A program made the position numbers and the translations under genes. 16,768 nt of DNA, taken from CAG-791 sp963605745 (lineage in GTDB: Bacteria; Bacillota; Clostridia; Lachnospirales; Lachnospiraceae). The notes below the pieces were generated by a model. It saw only the letters and a program-made list of their open reading frames with translations, had not been told where the DNA came from and ran no database searches. Positions 7,587 to 15,694 of the stretch are shown here, piece by piece. Location: NCBI GenBank assembly GCA_963605745.1, contig CAVCWT010000044.1, forward strand, positions 1 through 16,768. Reading direction: 5' to 3'. Position 1 is the first letter of the stretch, and each line of letters begins with the position of its first letter.

Positions 7587-7643
7587 ATAACTATTCGAAA
7601 TGCATATGAATTCACGTAAATCAGCATGATTTCGAATAGTTAT
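7587..7643 (-). terminator. Long inverted repeat, likely terminator
   Basis: Perfect 15-base arms ATAACTATTCGAAAT (7587-7601) and ATTTCGAATAGTTAT (7629-7643) flank a 27-base loop. On the minus strand the stem is followed by TTTTTTTATC, the layout of a rho-independent terminator that would end the upstream kinase-cyclase operon before the NhaC promoter. The stem is AT-rich, so it could alternatively be a protein-binding dyad. Confidence 0.55.
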
Positions 7644-7659
7644 CAAAATAGTTATCAAA
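7636..7659. repeat. 12-bp tandem duplication
   Basis: The sequence ATAGTTATCAAA occurs twice in direct tandem (7636-7647 and 7648-7659). The first copy overlaps the right arm of the inverted repeat, so the box TAGTTAT is present three times counting the left arm in reverse. This may be a small operator cluster or simple slippage. Confidence 0.7.
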
Positions 7660-7761
7660 AACTTCTCAGACCTTGATCCCTGCATCGGCTCCGGAATAAA
7701 TGCGGCAGACATGGTCAACGGTACGAAAACGCTTTTTACTGTTGTGCGTAATTTTCACAAG

Positions 7762-7909
7762 CTAAATGCAGACAGGAGCCTGATTGAAGAGCATCTGGCC
7801 GTTGCCAAAACCTGCAATGACACCACCGACTGCGCCCAGCAGCATAAAGCTCCCGCATACGGTGCGCTTGCCGAATTTATTGGCAAGCGGCACAACGATT
7901 ACAGCGGCC
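7762..7909 (-). pseudogene. Relic of a cation-symporter-type MFS transporter
   Basis: Directly after the stop codon of the membrane cyclase a minus-strand frame reads VIVVPLANKFGKRTVCGSF, then MLLGAVGGVIAGFGNGQ, and stops at a TAG. The pattern of a hydrophobic segment, a KFGKR cytoplasmic loop and a further hydrophobic segment is what the GPH (glycoside-pentoside-hexuronide:cation symporter) and related MFS families show in their C-terminal half. There is no start, the fragment is about 50 codons, and the rest of the transporter is missing; residues resembling transporter sequence may continue in other frames down to about 7680. It is best read as a deletion remnant left next to the signalling operon. 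Family assignment is from pattern only. Confidence 0.4.
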
Positions 7910-7913
7910 GCAT

Positions 7914-9035
7914 TTATCTCCTGCGATCTTTCCCGGTGCGAATATAGTATTCGCTCTTATCTTTGTACATCAGTTTCTCGGCTTCACTGACCAGCCAAAT
8001 CACATCGCTGCCGGGTCCCTGCATGCATCCGGCCGACGCCTGATCTCCCATTTCCGCACGCATTTTCTGATATTGCTCTTCAAAAATAACCTTGTCCGGG
8101 CAGAGAACAACAAACTCATCTCCGCTGATCCGGAAGATGTATTCTGCCTTGTAATAGAACCGGAGGAGCTGTGCAAAGCGGCAGATCATCGCATCACCCG
8201 CCTTGTGCCCCAGAGTGTCATTGGTCTGCTTCAGACCGTTCAGATCCATAAAGATAACACCCATCCAATCCTCTTTTTGCCGGATCTCAAGTTCTATCTC
8301 ATAGGCTCTTCGGTTTCTCAGACCGGTAAGCGTATCCGTATTGGAGATTTCCGCCAGCAATTCCGCTCTGGTCCGTGCCTCATTCACCTCGATGTTCTGC
8401 AGCATAATATACAGCAGAATCAGGCCGCACATAATTCCGACCTGCCCGGAGGTAACTCCGTAAAACATCATCTGCAACATGGTAGCAATCGTAGGCAGGA
8501 TCACAAAGAACATGACGGCCCGTTTTTCCCTGTGCTCTGCCTTGGTAAAAGGAGCGACCACGGAAGGGATCAGTTCAAAGCCATACATAATGACCCAGTG
8601 AATGGCAATCAGCTTTCCTCTGTGATACAGATTCTGGGCATTAATCGTAAAAATCCAGCCATTCCACGGTGCCGTGACGATCAGCAGGCAGTCTGCCAAT
8701 ACCGCCGCACTGGCCAGTATCAGGATCTTTTGATTCAATTTACCAGCCAGAACCTCCATGCTGTACAGGATCCAGAAATAACCAATGAAGGCCTGACTGA
8801 GCATATAGATCTCATTCGAAATCCAGAGGATCTCGGTGGCTCCCGGGAACACAGCACCTCGGAACAGCCCGGAGAAAAGGTCCGCAGCACACAAAAGGAT
8901 CGTCAGGATCAGCAAATATTTGTAATATCTGCCCCTCATGCTCTCACTCCTTCTCCCCGGAAGGCTTCCCAGCATCAAGGCCAGAACAACGATACATATT
9001 AAGTTGACTTCAACATAATACACTGCCACTGACAT
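7914..9035 (-). CDS. Membrane diguanylate cyclase, SGDEF type
   Basis: The 373-residue protein has six or seven transmembrane segments (about 8-25, 38-57, 68-92, 103-122, 143-162, 173-192, 198-213), a short helix (215-232) and a C-terminal GGDEF domain (about 233-366) with SNTDTLTGLRNRRAYE, FMDLNGLKQTND and SGDEF (304-308). The first glycine of the signature is serine, a change tolerated in several known active cyclases, so activity is likely but not certain. The residues nine to six before SGDEF are YKAE, so the RxxD inhibitory site is missing and product feedback would be absent. The start lies 27 bases after the kinase stop; AAAGGAG is 12 bases before the ATG, a little far. As last gene of the operon with two hybrid kinases it is the only visible candidate for an output, presumably c-di-GMP at the membrane. 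Confidence 0.9.
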   Translation of the reverse strand: MSVAVYYVEVNLICIVVLALMLGSLPGRRSESMRGRYYKYLLILTILLCAADLFSGLFRGAVFPGATEILWISNEIYMLSQAFIGYFWILYSMEVLAGKLNQKILILASAAVLADCLLIVTAPWNGWIFTINAQNLYHRGKLIAIHWVIMYGFELIPSVVAPFTKAEHREKRAVMFFVILPTIATMLQMMFYGVTSGQVGIMCGLILLYIMLQNIEVNEARTRAELLAEISNTDTLTGLRNRRAYEIELEIRQKEDWMGVIFMDLNGLKQTNDTLGHKAGDAMICRFAQLLRFYYKAEYIFRISGDEFVVLCPDKVIFEEQYQKMRAEMGDQASAGCMQGPGSDVIWLVSEAEKLMYKDKSEYYIRTGKDRRR

Positions 9036-9062
9036 GGTTTATCGTTACTCCTTTCGTCTGTA

Positions 9063-12000
9063 TTACCTCTTCTCTGCAAAGATCTCATCCAGCACCTTGG
9101 CGATGGCTTCCATGCTGATGGGCTTGATGATGTGTCCGTCCATTCCTGCCTCAAAGGCCTTTCGTTTGTCCTCCTCAAAGGCATTGGCTGTCATGGCTAC
9201 GATCGGAATATTCGCTTTCTTATTGTCCGCCAGGGTTCTGATTTCTCTGGTAGCCATATAACCATTCATCTTCGGCATCTGGATATCCATGAAAATCAAA
9301 TCATACCGATCCGCAGGTGCATTCACAATGGCCGCAACAGCCTCATCACCATCACACACACTGTCGAGTTTCATGCCGGTCTCTTCCAGAATCGCGGTCG
9401 CAATCTCACGGTTCAGCTCATTATCCTCAACCAGGAGAACGTGTTTATCACTGTAATCGTAGGTCTTTTCCTTCTCTTTTTCCTTTTCTATGCCTTCCTT
9501 GATCACCGGCTGTGTCAGCACGGCTCGAAGCTCTGACATAAAGATCGGCTTCGATACAAAGGCGGTTACTCCTGCCTCTCTGGCCTCTTTTTCAAAATCA
9601 GCCCAGTCATAAGCAGTGAGAACAATGATCGGCACATCTTCGCTGATGACCTTTCGGATTCTGCGGATCGTCTCGATTCCATTCATATCCGGCATAAGAT
9701 AGTCAATGATATAAACCTTATATTCGTCCTTTCTCTCAACTGCATCCTGCGCACGGACAACCGCCTCTTTTCCGGATGTTGTCCAATCCGGACGCATCTC
9801 GATTTCATAGAGCATCTTGCTGACGTTTCTGCAGGTATCCATATCATCGTCAACAATCAGAGCTCTTGCACCAAGGAGCTCAGGAATCGGCAGATATCTG
9901 ATCGGTTCGTCAGCAAGACGAAGATTCAAGGTAACCGTGAATCGGCTGCCCTTCCCTACCTTGCTCTCTACCTCTATCTCACCGCCCATCATATCCACGA
10001 TGTTCTTGGTGATGGCCATGCCAAGCCCTGTTCCCTGAATTCCACTCACGGTGGAGCTGCGCTCTCTGGTAAAGGTTTCAAAGATATGCCCAATGAACTC
10101 CTGCGACATACCAATACCGGTATCCTTTACCGAAAACTCATAGGTTGTATATTGCTTCAGACTGCAGGGCTTTTCTATTAAATGGATAATAATATCACCG
10201 CCGGGCTGTGTGAATTTAATCGCGTTGCCCACAATATTCAGCAGCACCTGATTGAGGCGCAGCTTATCCGTCAGCACATCCTCATGCACGATATCCTGGG
10301 TATCGATGAAGAGGTTCTGATTCTTGGCATTCACCTGTCCCTGTATCATGGTTCTGAGGTCATGCATAAGATCCGGCAGATGAACGGCCTTCTCTTCCAG
10401 TTTCACGGTACCACTCTCAATGCGGCTCATATCCAGGATGTCATTGATCAGACTCAGAAGGTGGGTGCTGGACGTATTAATCTTACTAAGATAGTCCCGT
10501 ACCTGTTCCTTCTCGTCAATATGAGTCTTGGCAAGTGCCGTAAAGCCAACGATGGCATTCATAGGAGTACGGATGTCGTGAGACATACTGTTGAGGAAGG
10601 TGGTCTTCGCTTTGTTGGCCTGCTGTGCCATTGCCAGAGCGTGAGCCAGCTGTTCGTTCTGTCTCTCCTGTTTTTCTACAACTTCATGCACATCACGAAA
10701 GCCCATAACAATATAGACTTTTCCTTCATCTGTTGTAAATTTTGCTGCATTAATCTGCCAGTGCTGTCTTCCTTCCTTGAAAACACGATCATAGAACATC
10801 GAATAAACTCCCTTATCCGGTGTCTCAGCAATCAGGTTTTCAATCTTTGTATTTTTTGTAAGCTCCTCCCGGTTTTCTGCTGCGACATAGTTTTCTATAT
10901 ATTTGCCTATGGCAACCTCATAATTTTCATAAACGCTCAGCTGATCTATAATATTTTTTATAGGCTCCGTTCCCGCGGTTTTGAAAATGCTCCAGCCTTT
11001 GGTCTCTGTATCTACGAGATACAAGGTATTATATTCATTCGAAAGAGACTCAATGATCCCCAATTGGTTCTTCAACGTTTCCTGCTGCAAAAGCTCCTTG
11101 TTCTTCTCTTCCGTGACATCGCGATTGGCGAGCAAAATCATATCAACCTTGCCATCTTTGTCATACCTTTGCGGCACGATCAGAGACTGCATCCAGCTCC
11201 CGTCTGTTTTCTGGAAAATATAGGATAGAGACTGCTGCCCGGCAAGCCTCTCCGCAACGGTATTTAAATCTGTGAATTCAATATCCCCTTTAAGGTACGG
11301 CTCTGCCACATACCTTTTCATATGCTCCAACTTTTGCGCATTGCTCAAGCCACTTATCTTGCGGAAATGATCCTCCTGTCCGACGCCCTTGACAGTTTCA
11401 ATCTCCTTTGTATCCAAATACGCTACGAAAATGGAAGAATAAGCCTGTCCAATGGCATTGATGGTCTGCAGACGTTTCTGTTCTGCCTCGATCAGCTCTC
11501 TTTCCCGCTTCTGCTTTGCCTCCTGTTCCTCGATGAGCGAGTCGATGATTCGGAAGCCCGCAACAACATTCTCGGTATCTCCGATTTGTCTGAAATCATA
11601 CTGATAGTGATGCACTACACCATCTTCTATGTTGCGGTAATTCCCTATGAACTCTTCCTGCTCCGATAAAACCTTCTTGAGATTTTGGATGCTTAAGGTC
11701 GCTTTCATCCTGTCCTTGTCGTCTGGATGCACCGTTTCTCTTGTCCAGCGATCTACAACAGCATCGAAATCAAAATCGATTCCTTCAATGTCTCTGACAG
11801 CCTTTACCTTGTAACTATCTGCAAGTCTTATTGCCCTTGCCTTTCCATTTTTAAGATTCGCAACAAATACATTCCGAAAGCTTCTGGATAAGGTATCAAT
11901 AATCGCAAGCTGCTCTTCCAGCTTTTCATTAAGGTCTTCCAGCTCTGCCTTCTTTTGCTGCTGTTCATTTACAATTTCATCGATAAAATGTGTTCCGATT

Positions 12001-13208
12001 ACCACAAAAAAGCCGGCATCCGATGGCACATGAACGAACCTTGTTTCGCAAAAGCGTCTGCCTCGTTCATCTGCCTTCAGCTCATAACGAATAGACATTT
12101 CCTTGTGGCTTATCAGATAATTTTTCAGCCCTTTTCGGCTCAGCTTCTCCAGCATGTCCGGGGCACTTTCGACCAGAACCTTGTCTTTGAAGAAGAATCT
12201 ACCTATCTCAGAATACTTTCCTTCCGAATTAACGACCTGCAGATCTCCGGACTTGATAACTCGCAGCGTATCTGCATCGATATTGCAAAAATAGACCTCA
12301 TCATAATCCGCGCTCAGTGCCGTAAGAATAAAATCTCTTTCCTGCAGCTTTTCTTTTGCATCCTCAATCTGCTTTTCCTCATCGATGCATCTGGAAACAG
12401 AAATTGCCTCCGCTTTGGTTTCGGTACACGCCAGACAGATCACTTTGGTTTCCATCCAGTGAACCTTGCCGTCATCCCCCCACTGCGGATGCTTTAGGGT
12501 AAGTTCCTTCTCACCGCCGCGAAATGCCTCTAAGGCCTTCTTCCTTCCAAAGAGCGCTTTAAATTTCTCAGCATATTCCTCCTCCGGAATTGTAGATGCC
12601 CCGACCTCGATCAGCTCATCCACCGTTCCGGACCACTTCGCAGTCTTATTGAGAAACTGCTCATACTCAAGCATGTGGTATTCATTATTCAGATAATCAA
12701 TGGAAATCGCCAGCGGATATACAATGCCCATAGCAGATGCGTATTGCTGCACTTGTGCATTGATGCGTTTCTCTTCACCCAGTTTTTCCACGGTCTGCTG
12801 CAGCTCTTTACTGCGCTGTTCCTTTTCAACCGTCTCTTTCTTAATATCACGAAGGATACATACACAGACTCCTTTTTCGTCCGTTGGGAAGGATTCAATC
12901 TGAAGGTATTTGTCAATTTCCTCCGAAATATCATTGCAGGAAGATGCCTTTCCCTCATAGGCCGCCTCATAGTATGGCTTCAGCCATTTCCTGCTGCCGT
13001 TTGGAAATAATTCAAAAAAACGGTGCCCCACAAGCTTCTCTTTTGGGAGTCCCTCTAATTTAGCCAGTGCATCGTTGCAGTATAAAAACGTCCAGTCGCA
13101 GGGCTTTCCGGCCTCATCCAGCTCTACGCGGATCAGACAGAATGCATGCGGATTGTAGTCATTGATTTTTATAGAATACTCTTTAATTCCATTAAGCTCG
13201 TTTGCCAT
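9063..13208 (-). CDS. Soluble multi-PAS hybrid histidine kinase, two receivers
   Basis: This 1381-residue protein senses a signal and phosphorylates itself and its receiver domains. Order: a PAS domain (about 5-125); a coiled coil (125-158); five further PAS-like sensors (about 160-275, 290-412, 435-558, 580-700, 715-843) joined by charged coiled coils; HisKA with SHDIRTPMN (phospho-His 877); HATPase with N995, DTGIGM (1029-1034) and GTGLGM (1059-1064); receiver 1 with VDDDMD (1119-1124) and phospho-Asp 1169; an EKEKEKEK linker; and receiver 2 with EDN (1261-1263), phospho-Asp 1308 and Lys 1362. There is no membrane segment, DNA-binding domain or HPt domain. The five later sensors begin alike (for example LSADYDEVYFCNI and LSNEYNTLYLVD) and look duplicated. 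The start has only GGGGGA seven bases upstream. It is 80 bases after the first kinase and 27 before the cyclase, so the three form an operon. Confidence 0.95.
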   Translation of the reverse strand: MANELNGIKEYSIKINDYNPHAFCLIRVELDEAGKPCDWTFLYCNDALAKLEGLPKEKLVGHRFFELFPNGSRKWLKPYYEAAYEGKASSCNDISEEIDKYLQIESFPTDEKGVCVCILRDIKKETVEKEQRSKELQQTVEKLGEEKRINAQVQQYASAMGIVYPLAISIDYLNNEYHMLEYEQFLNKTAKWSGTVDELIEVGASTIPEEEYAEKFKALFGRKKALEAFRGGEKELTLKHPQWGDDGKVHWMETKVICLACTETKAEAISVSRCIDEEKQIEDAKEKLQERDFILTALSADYDEVYFCNIDADTLRVIKSGDLQVVNSEGKYSEIGRFFFKDKVLVESAPDMLEKLSRKGLKNYLISHKEMSIRYELKADERGRRFCETRFVHVPSDAGFFVVIGTHFIDEIVNEQQQKKAELEDLNEKLEEQLAIIDTLSRSFRNVFVANLKNGKARAIRLADSYKVKAVRDIEGIDFDFDAVVDRWTRETVHPDDKDRMKATLSIQNLKKVLSEQEEFIGNYRNIEDGVVHHYQYDFRQIGDTENVVAGFRIIDSLIEEQEAKQKRERELIEAEQKRLQTINAIGQAYSSIFVAYLDTKEIETVKGVGQEDHFRKISGLSNAQKLEHMKRYVAEPYLKGDIEFTDLNTVAERLAGQQSLSYIFQKTDGSWMQSLIVPQRYDKDGKVDMILLANRDVTEEKNKELLQQETLKNQLGIIESLSNEYNTLYLVDTETKGWSIFKTAGTEPIKNIIDQLSVYENYEVAIGKYIENYVAAENREELTKNTKIENLIAETPDKGVYSMFYDRVFKEGRQHWQINAAKFTTDEGKVYIVMGFRDVHEVVEKQERQNEQLAHALAMAQQANKAKTTFLNSMSHDIRTPMNAIVGFTALAKTHIDEKEQVRDYLSKINTSSTHLLSLINDILDMSRIESGTVKLEEKAVHLPDLMHDLRTMIQGQVNAKNQNLFIDTQDIVHEDVLTDKLRLNQVLLNIVGNAIKFTQPGGDIIIHLIEKPCSLKQYTTYEFSVKDTGIGMSQEFIGHIFETFTRERSSTVSGIQGTGLGMAITKNIVDMMGGEIEVESKVGKGSRFTVTLNLRLADEPIRYLPIPELLGARALIVDDDMDTCRNVSKMLYEIEMRPDWTTSGKEAVVRAQDAVERKDEYKVYIIDYLMPDMNGIETIRRIRKVISEDVPIIVLTAYDWADFEKEAREAGVTAFVSKPIFMSELRAVLTQPVIKEGIEKEKEKEKTYDYSDKHVLLVEDNELNREIATAILEETGMKLDSVCDGDEAVAAIVNAPADRYDLIFMDIQMPKMNGYMATREIRTLADNKKANIPIVAMTANAFEEDKRKAFEAGMDGHIIKPISMEAIAKVLDEIFAEKR

Positions 13209-13214
13209 ATTGCA

Positions 13215-13290
13215 TCCCCCGTTCCGATACCGCTCTCATCTTTCGACATAGCCGCTGAAAACCCACGAGATAATATTACCGTAACTATTC
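13215..13290 (-). promoter_or_regulatory. Degenerate copy of the kinase promoter/leader
   Basis: The 80-base gap before the second kinase resembles the region at about 15540-15590 upstream of the first kinase. Shared blocks on the minus strand are TAATATTATC, GTGG/GTGGG then TTTT, and TCGAAAGATGAGA, in the same order. Where the upstream copy has TTATCA and TATAAT, this one has TTATCT and TATGTC with a 17-base gap, so it is a weaker promoter or a relic. The shared blocks indicate duplication of a promoter/leader. Confidence 0.55.
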
Positions 13291-15415
13291 AGAGCCCATT
13301 CGCAAAATCGCTGCTGCGCAGCTTTCCTTTTGCTATCGTCTCCACTACCTTCTTTACATCCAGTGGCTTTGCTATATGTTCATTCATGCCTGCATTTAAT
13401 GCTGCCGCCTTGTCCTCTACAAAGGCATTCGCGGTCATGGCGATGATCGGAATCGTCCTGGCATTTGGTTTGTCGGATTCGCGAATTTTTCTGGTTGCCT
13501 CGTAGCCATCCATGACCGGCATCATCACATCCATGAGGATGACATCGATATCATCCTCTGAAGAATTCACGAAGGTATCAAGAGCCTCTTTACCGTTCCA
13601 GGCCTCCGTAACGGATGCGCCTTCTTCCTCCAAGAGGAATCTGGCAATCTCCATATTGAGTTCATTATCCTCAACAAGGAGTATCTTCATTCCCTTGATA
13701 GAAGACGGCTTTGTATCAGGCTCTGCTTCGCAAGCCTTAGGTACATTTTTATCGATCTCAAAGGGAAGAATAACCTCAAAAGTGGTTCCCTCTCCCTTGA
13801 CGCTTTCCACCGTAATGGTTCCGCCCATCTTATCTACAAGGCTCTTTGTAATCGACATTCCCAGGCCTGTGCCTGCATATTTGGTTCTCGCATTGGAGTT
13901 TTCCTGTGTAAAGGGCTCAAATATATGCTCCAGGAATTCCGGGTCCATTCCTATACCGGTATCACGACACTTGAATTCGAAATTCACCGTATCCTGATCA
14001 CCACCGAATGTCCTGCAATTAATGTAGATCTTGCCATGATCCTTGTTGTACTTGATGGCGTTCCCTATGATATTCATCAGGATACGCTTATAATGAAGCG
14101 GACTTCCGAGAACTCTGTTCGTCTTTGCGCTGCAATTCTCCTGAACAATCTCGATATCTCTATCTTCTGCCGGCTTACTTACTGCGTAATAAACCTCTCT
14201 GCTGGTCCCGATTAAGTCAAAAGGAACATGTTCAATCTGAATCTCCCCAGACTCTAACTTGCTCATATCCAGAACTTCATTAATCAAATCCAGCAGTATT
14301 CCGGATGCATCTCTTATTTTTCTTCTGCAATCTGCTTGCCTTTCAAGGTCATCCGGTGCTTTATCCCCAATATCCAGCATTCCCATAATGCCATTAATCG
14401 GAGTGCGGATATCATGCGACATCCTTAAGAGGAATTCTGTCTTTGCTGCATTGGCTGCTTCGGCTAATTTTTTCGTCTCTTCCAGGCTTTGTTCCATCAG
14501 AACTTCTTCATTTATATCCCGAAACAAACCATAGTAGTGCTTTGGCATTCCATTTTCGTATCTGGTCAGACTTCCGTCTGCAGCAAACCAACGATAACTA
14601 CCGTTTTTCATCAAAAGACGGTACTTAACACTGTATCTTGTTTTCCCCGTAGGATCATTTACCGCAGCCCAATAAGCTTTCAGAGTTCTTTCCTTATCCG
14701 ATGGATGTAAAAGGTCTGACCATGAGGAAAGTTCATCCGGAAAATCATCCTTTCCCTGATATCCCAGCATTTTCCTGAACTGATCACTCCAAATGCAGGA
14801 AGTCATATTTCCATTCTTGTCAAATATCATTTCCCAGCGTGCCGCATCAAGAGAAAAATAAATAGAATCGAACGCCTCGTCCATTTCTTTATTTTTGACT
14901 TCCTCACGAATCGTCAAAATCCGCTGATTGAGCTTTGCAGCGGCAACTTCCAAAAAGAGATGATGATCCATGTTTTTCTTCGGATTGTCAACGCCAAGGA
15001 AACCAATCATGTCATTTCCGGACATAAAAGGAGAAGCCATCAGAGTAGATATTCCCTGGGGCTCCAATACTTCATAAATAAATGGTTCTGTCTTTGCATA
15101 TTCATCATCACATGAAAGAAAAAAACTTCCTTTTGAGCGAAATGTTGCCCACCAGGGTTCCAGCATCTCAAAGGGCACCTCCTGCAGATTCTGAATCTCC
15201 GGGGTGACACCCTCCGCGCACCATTCATAGGTGTTGACACAAAATTGTTCCGTTAAGTCCCGTTCGAAAATGTATGCCCTGTCGGCATCATAATACTCAG
15301 CAACCTCACGAATCAAATCATCAACAGAAGGGATTTTTCCTTTTGATGGAATAAACTGACTGATAAATTCTCTTATGGCTAAATCCTGCGTATCAGCCTT
15401 CATTTTTGATTCCAT
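13289..15415 (-). CDS. Soluble GAF-PAS hybrid histidine kinase, one receiver
   Basis: The 708-residue cytosolic kinase has a GAF-like sensor (about 12-170; DADRAYIFERD, NTYEWCAEGV, ASPFMSGNDMIGFLGVDNPK), a PAS_3-type domain (about 185-305; YSVKYRLLMKNGSYRWFAAD), a short coiled coil, HisKA with SHDIRTPIN (phospho-His 334), HATPase with N452, DTGIGM (485-490) and GTGLGM (515-520), and a C-terminal receiver with EDN (582-584), phospho-Asp 629 and Lys 683. No membrane segment, HPt or DNA-binding output is present. The start at 15415 is fixed by GAGGTG eight bases upstream; this site overlaps the stop codon of a 17-codon upstream ORF, suggesting translational coupling. It is the first long gene of the operon with the 1381-residue kinase and the membrane cyclase. 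The signal is unknown; GAF and PAS domains commonly bind small ligands, haem or flavin. Confidence 0.95.
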   Translation of the reverse strand: MESKMKADTQDLAIREFISQFIPSKGKIPSVDDLIREVAEYYDADRAYIFERDLTEQFCVNTYEWCAEGVTPEIQNLQEVPFEMLEPWWATFRSKGSFFLSCDDEYAKTEPFIYEVLEPQGISTLMASPFMSGNDMIGFLGVDNPKKNMDHHLFLEVAAAKLNQRILTIREEVKNKEMDEAFDSIYFSLDAARWEMIFDKNGNMTSCIWSDQFRKMLGYQGKDDFPDELSSWSDLLHPSDKERTLKAYWAAVNDPTGKTRYSVKYRLLMKNGSYRWFAADGSLTRYENGMPKHYYGLFRDINEEVLMEQSLEETKKLAEAANAAKTEFLLRMSHDIRTPINGIMGMLDIGDKAPDDLERQADCRRKIRDASGILLDLINEVLDMSKLESGEIQIEHVPFDLIGTSREVYYAVSKPAEDRDIEIVQENCSAKTNRVLGSPLHYKRILMNIIGNAIKYNKDHGKIYINCRTFGGDQDTVNFEFKCRDTGIGMDPEFLEHIFEPFTQENSNARTKYAGTGLGMSITKSLVDKMGGTITVESVKGEGTTFEVILPFEIDKNVPKACEAEPDTKPSSIKGMKILLVEDNELNMEIARFLLEEEGASVTEAWNGKEALDTFVNSSEDDIDVILMDVMMPVMDGYEATRKIRESDKPNARTIPIIAMTANAFVEDKAAALNAGMNEHIAKPLDVKKVVETIAKGKLRSSDFANGL

Positions 15416-15422
15416 TGCTTAA

Positions 15423-15476
15423 TCACCTCTGTTTCTTCATTTGTATTACTTCTAAATTCTGCGGCTCGTTCGCCAT
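15423..15476 (-). CDS. 17-codon upstream ORF (leader peptide candidate)
   Basis: An ATG at 15476 opens a frame reading MANEPQNLEVIQMKKQR and ending in TGA eight bases before the kinase ATG. A purine-rich AAGGGATG precedes it by a few bases. Its first four codons give the same MANE as the N-terminus of the 1381-residue kinase, and the bases around both start codons match (GATG.AATATGGC.AACGAG). The peptide has no run of one amino acid that would suggest classical attenuation. It may couple translation to the kinase, or it may be the leftover start of a duplicated paralogue. Confidence 0.45.
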   Translation of the reverse strand: MANEPQNLEVIQMKKQR

Positions 15477-15553
15477 ATTTCATCCCTTGCAAATTTTCAG
15501 AGAATTCTATATTCTGTCGATTTGGTGCGATATTATGTCATTCTCATCTTTCG

Positions 15554-15581
15554 ATTATAAGGAAACAAAACCACATGATAA
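15554..15581 (-). promoter_or_regulatory. Promoter of the kinase-kinase-cyclase operon
   Basis: On the minus strand a perfect TATAAT (15559-15554) lies 16 bases after TTATCA (15581-15576), which matches the -35 consensus at four of six positions. The kinase start is about 140 bases downstream, leaving a long leader with the 17-codon ORF. The same layout recurs in degraded form before the second kinase. Confidence 0.55.
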
Positions 15582-15652
15582 TATTATTGCTTTCCTCCTG
15601 GCAGTTCAATGGATTTGTGGTAGACGCAAAAAACAATCTGCTCGACAAAAAT

Positions 15653-15687
15653 AAGGCTCAATCCCTAAACTTGTGGGATTGAGCCTT
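15653..15687. terminator. Terminator of the CMD operon
   Basis: A 13-bp perfect stem (15653-15665 with 15675-15687) with a 9-base loop is followed on the minus strand by TTATTTTTG and on the plus strand by TTATTC. It lies eight bases after the stop of the 31-residue ORF and separates the decarboxylase-family operon from the kinase promoter. Confidence 0.85.
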
Positions 15688-15694
15688 TTATTCA

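Noticed and set aside
8073..11228. Long plus-strand frames (8073-9002 and 10182-11228) opposite the cyclase and the large kinase
   Set aside because: Antisense shadows without start signals; the minus-strand frames carry full domain sets.
15540..15560. c-di-GMP riboswitch suggested by TCGAAAGATGAGA before the kinases
   Set aside because: Only the short GAAA-loop-like piece resembles the motif; the conserved core and partner helices of the class I riboswitch are absent, and a promoter explains the block better.
15406..15654. Plus-strand 82-codon frame over the kinase leader
   Set aside because: No ribosome binding site, and it overlaps the promoter and leader of the minus-strand operon.
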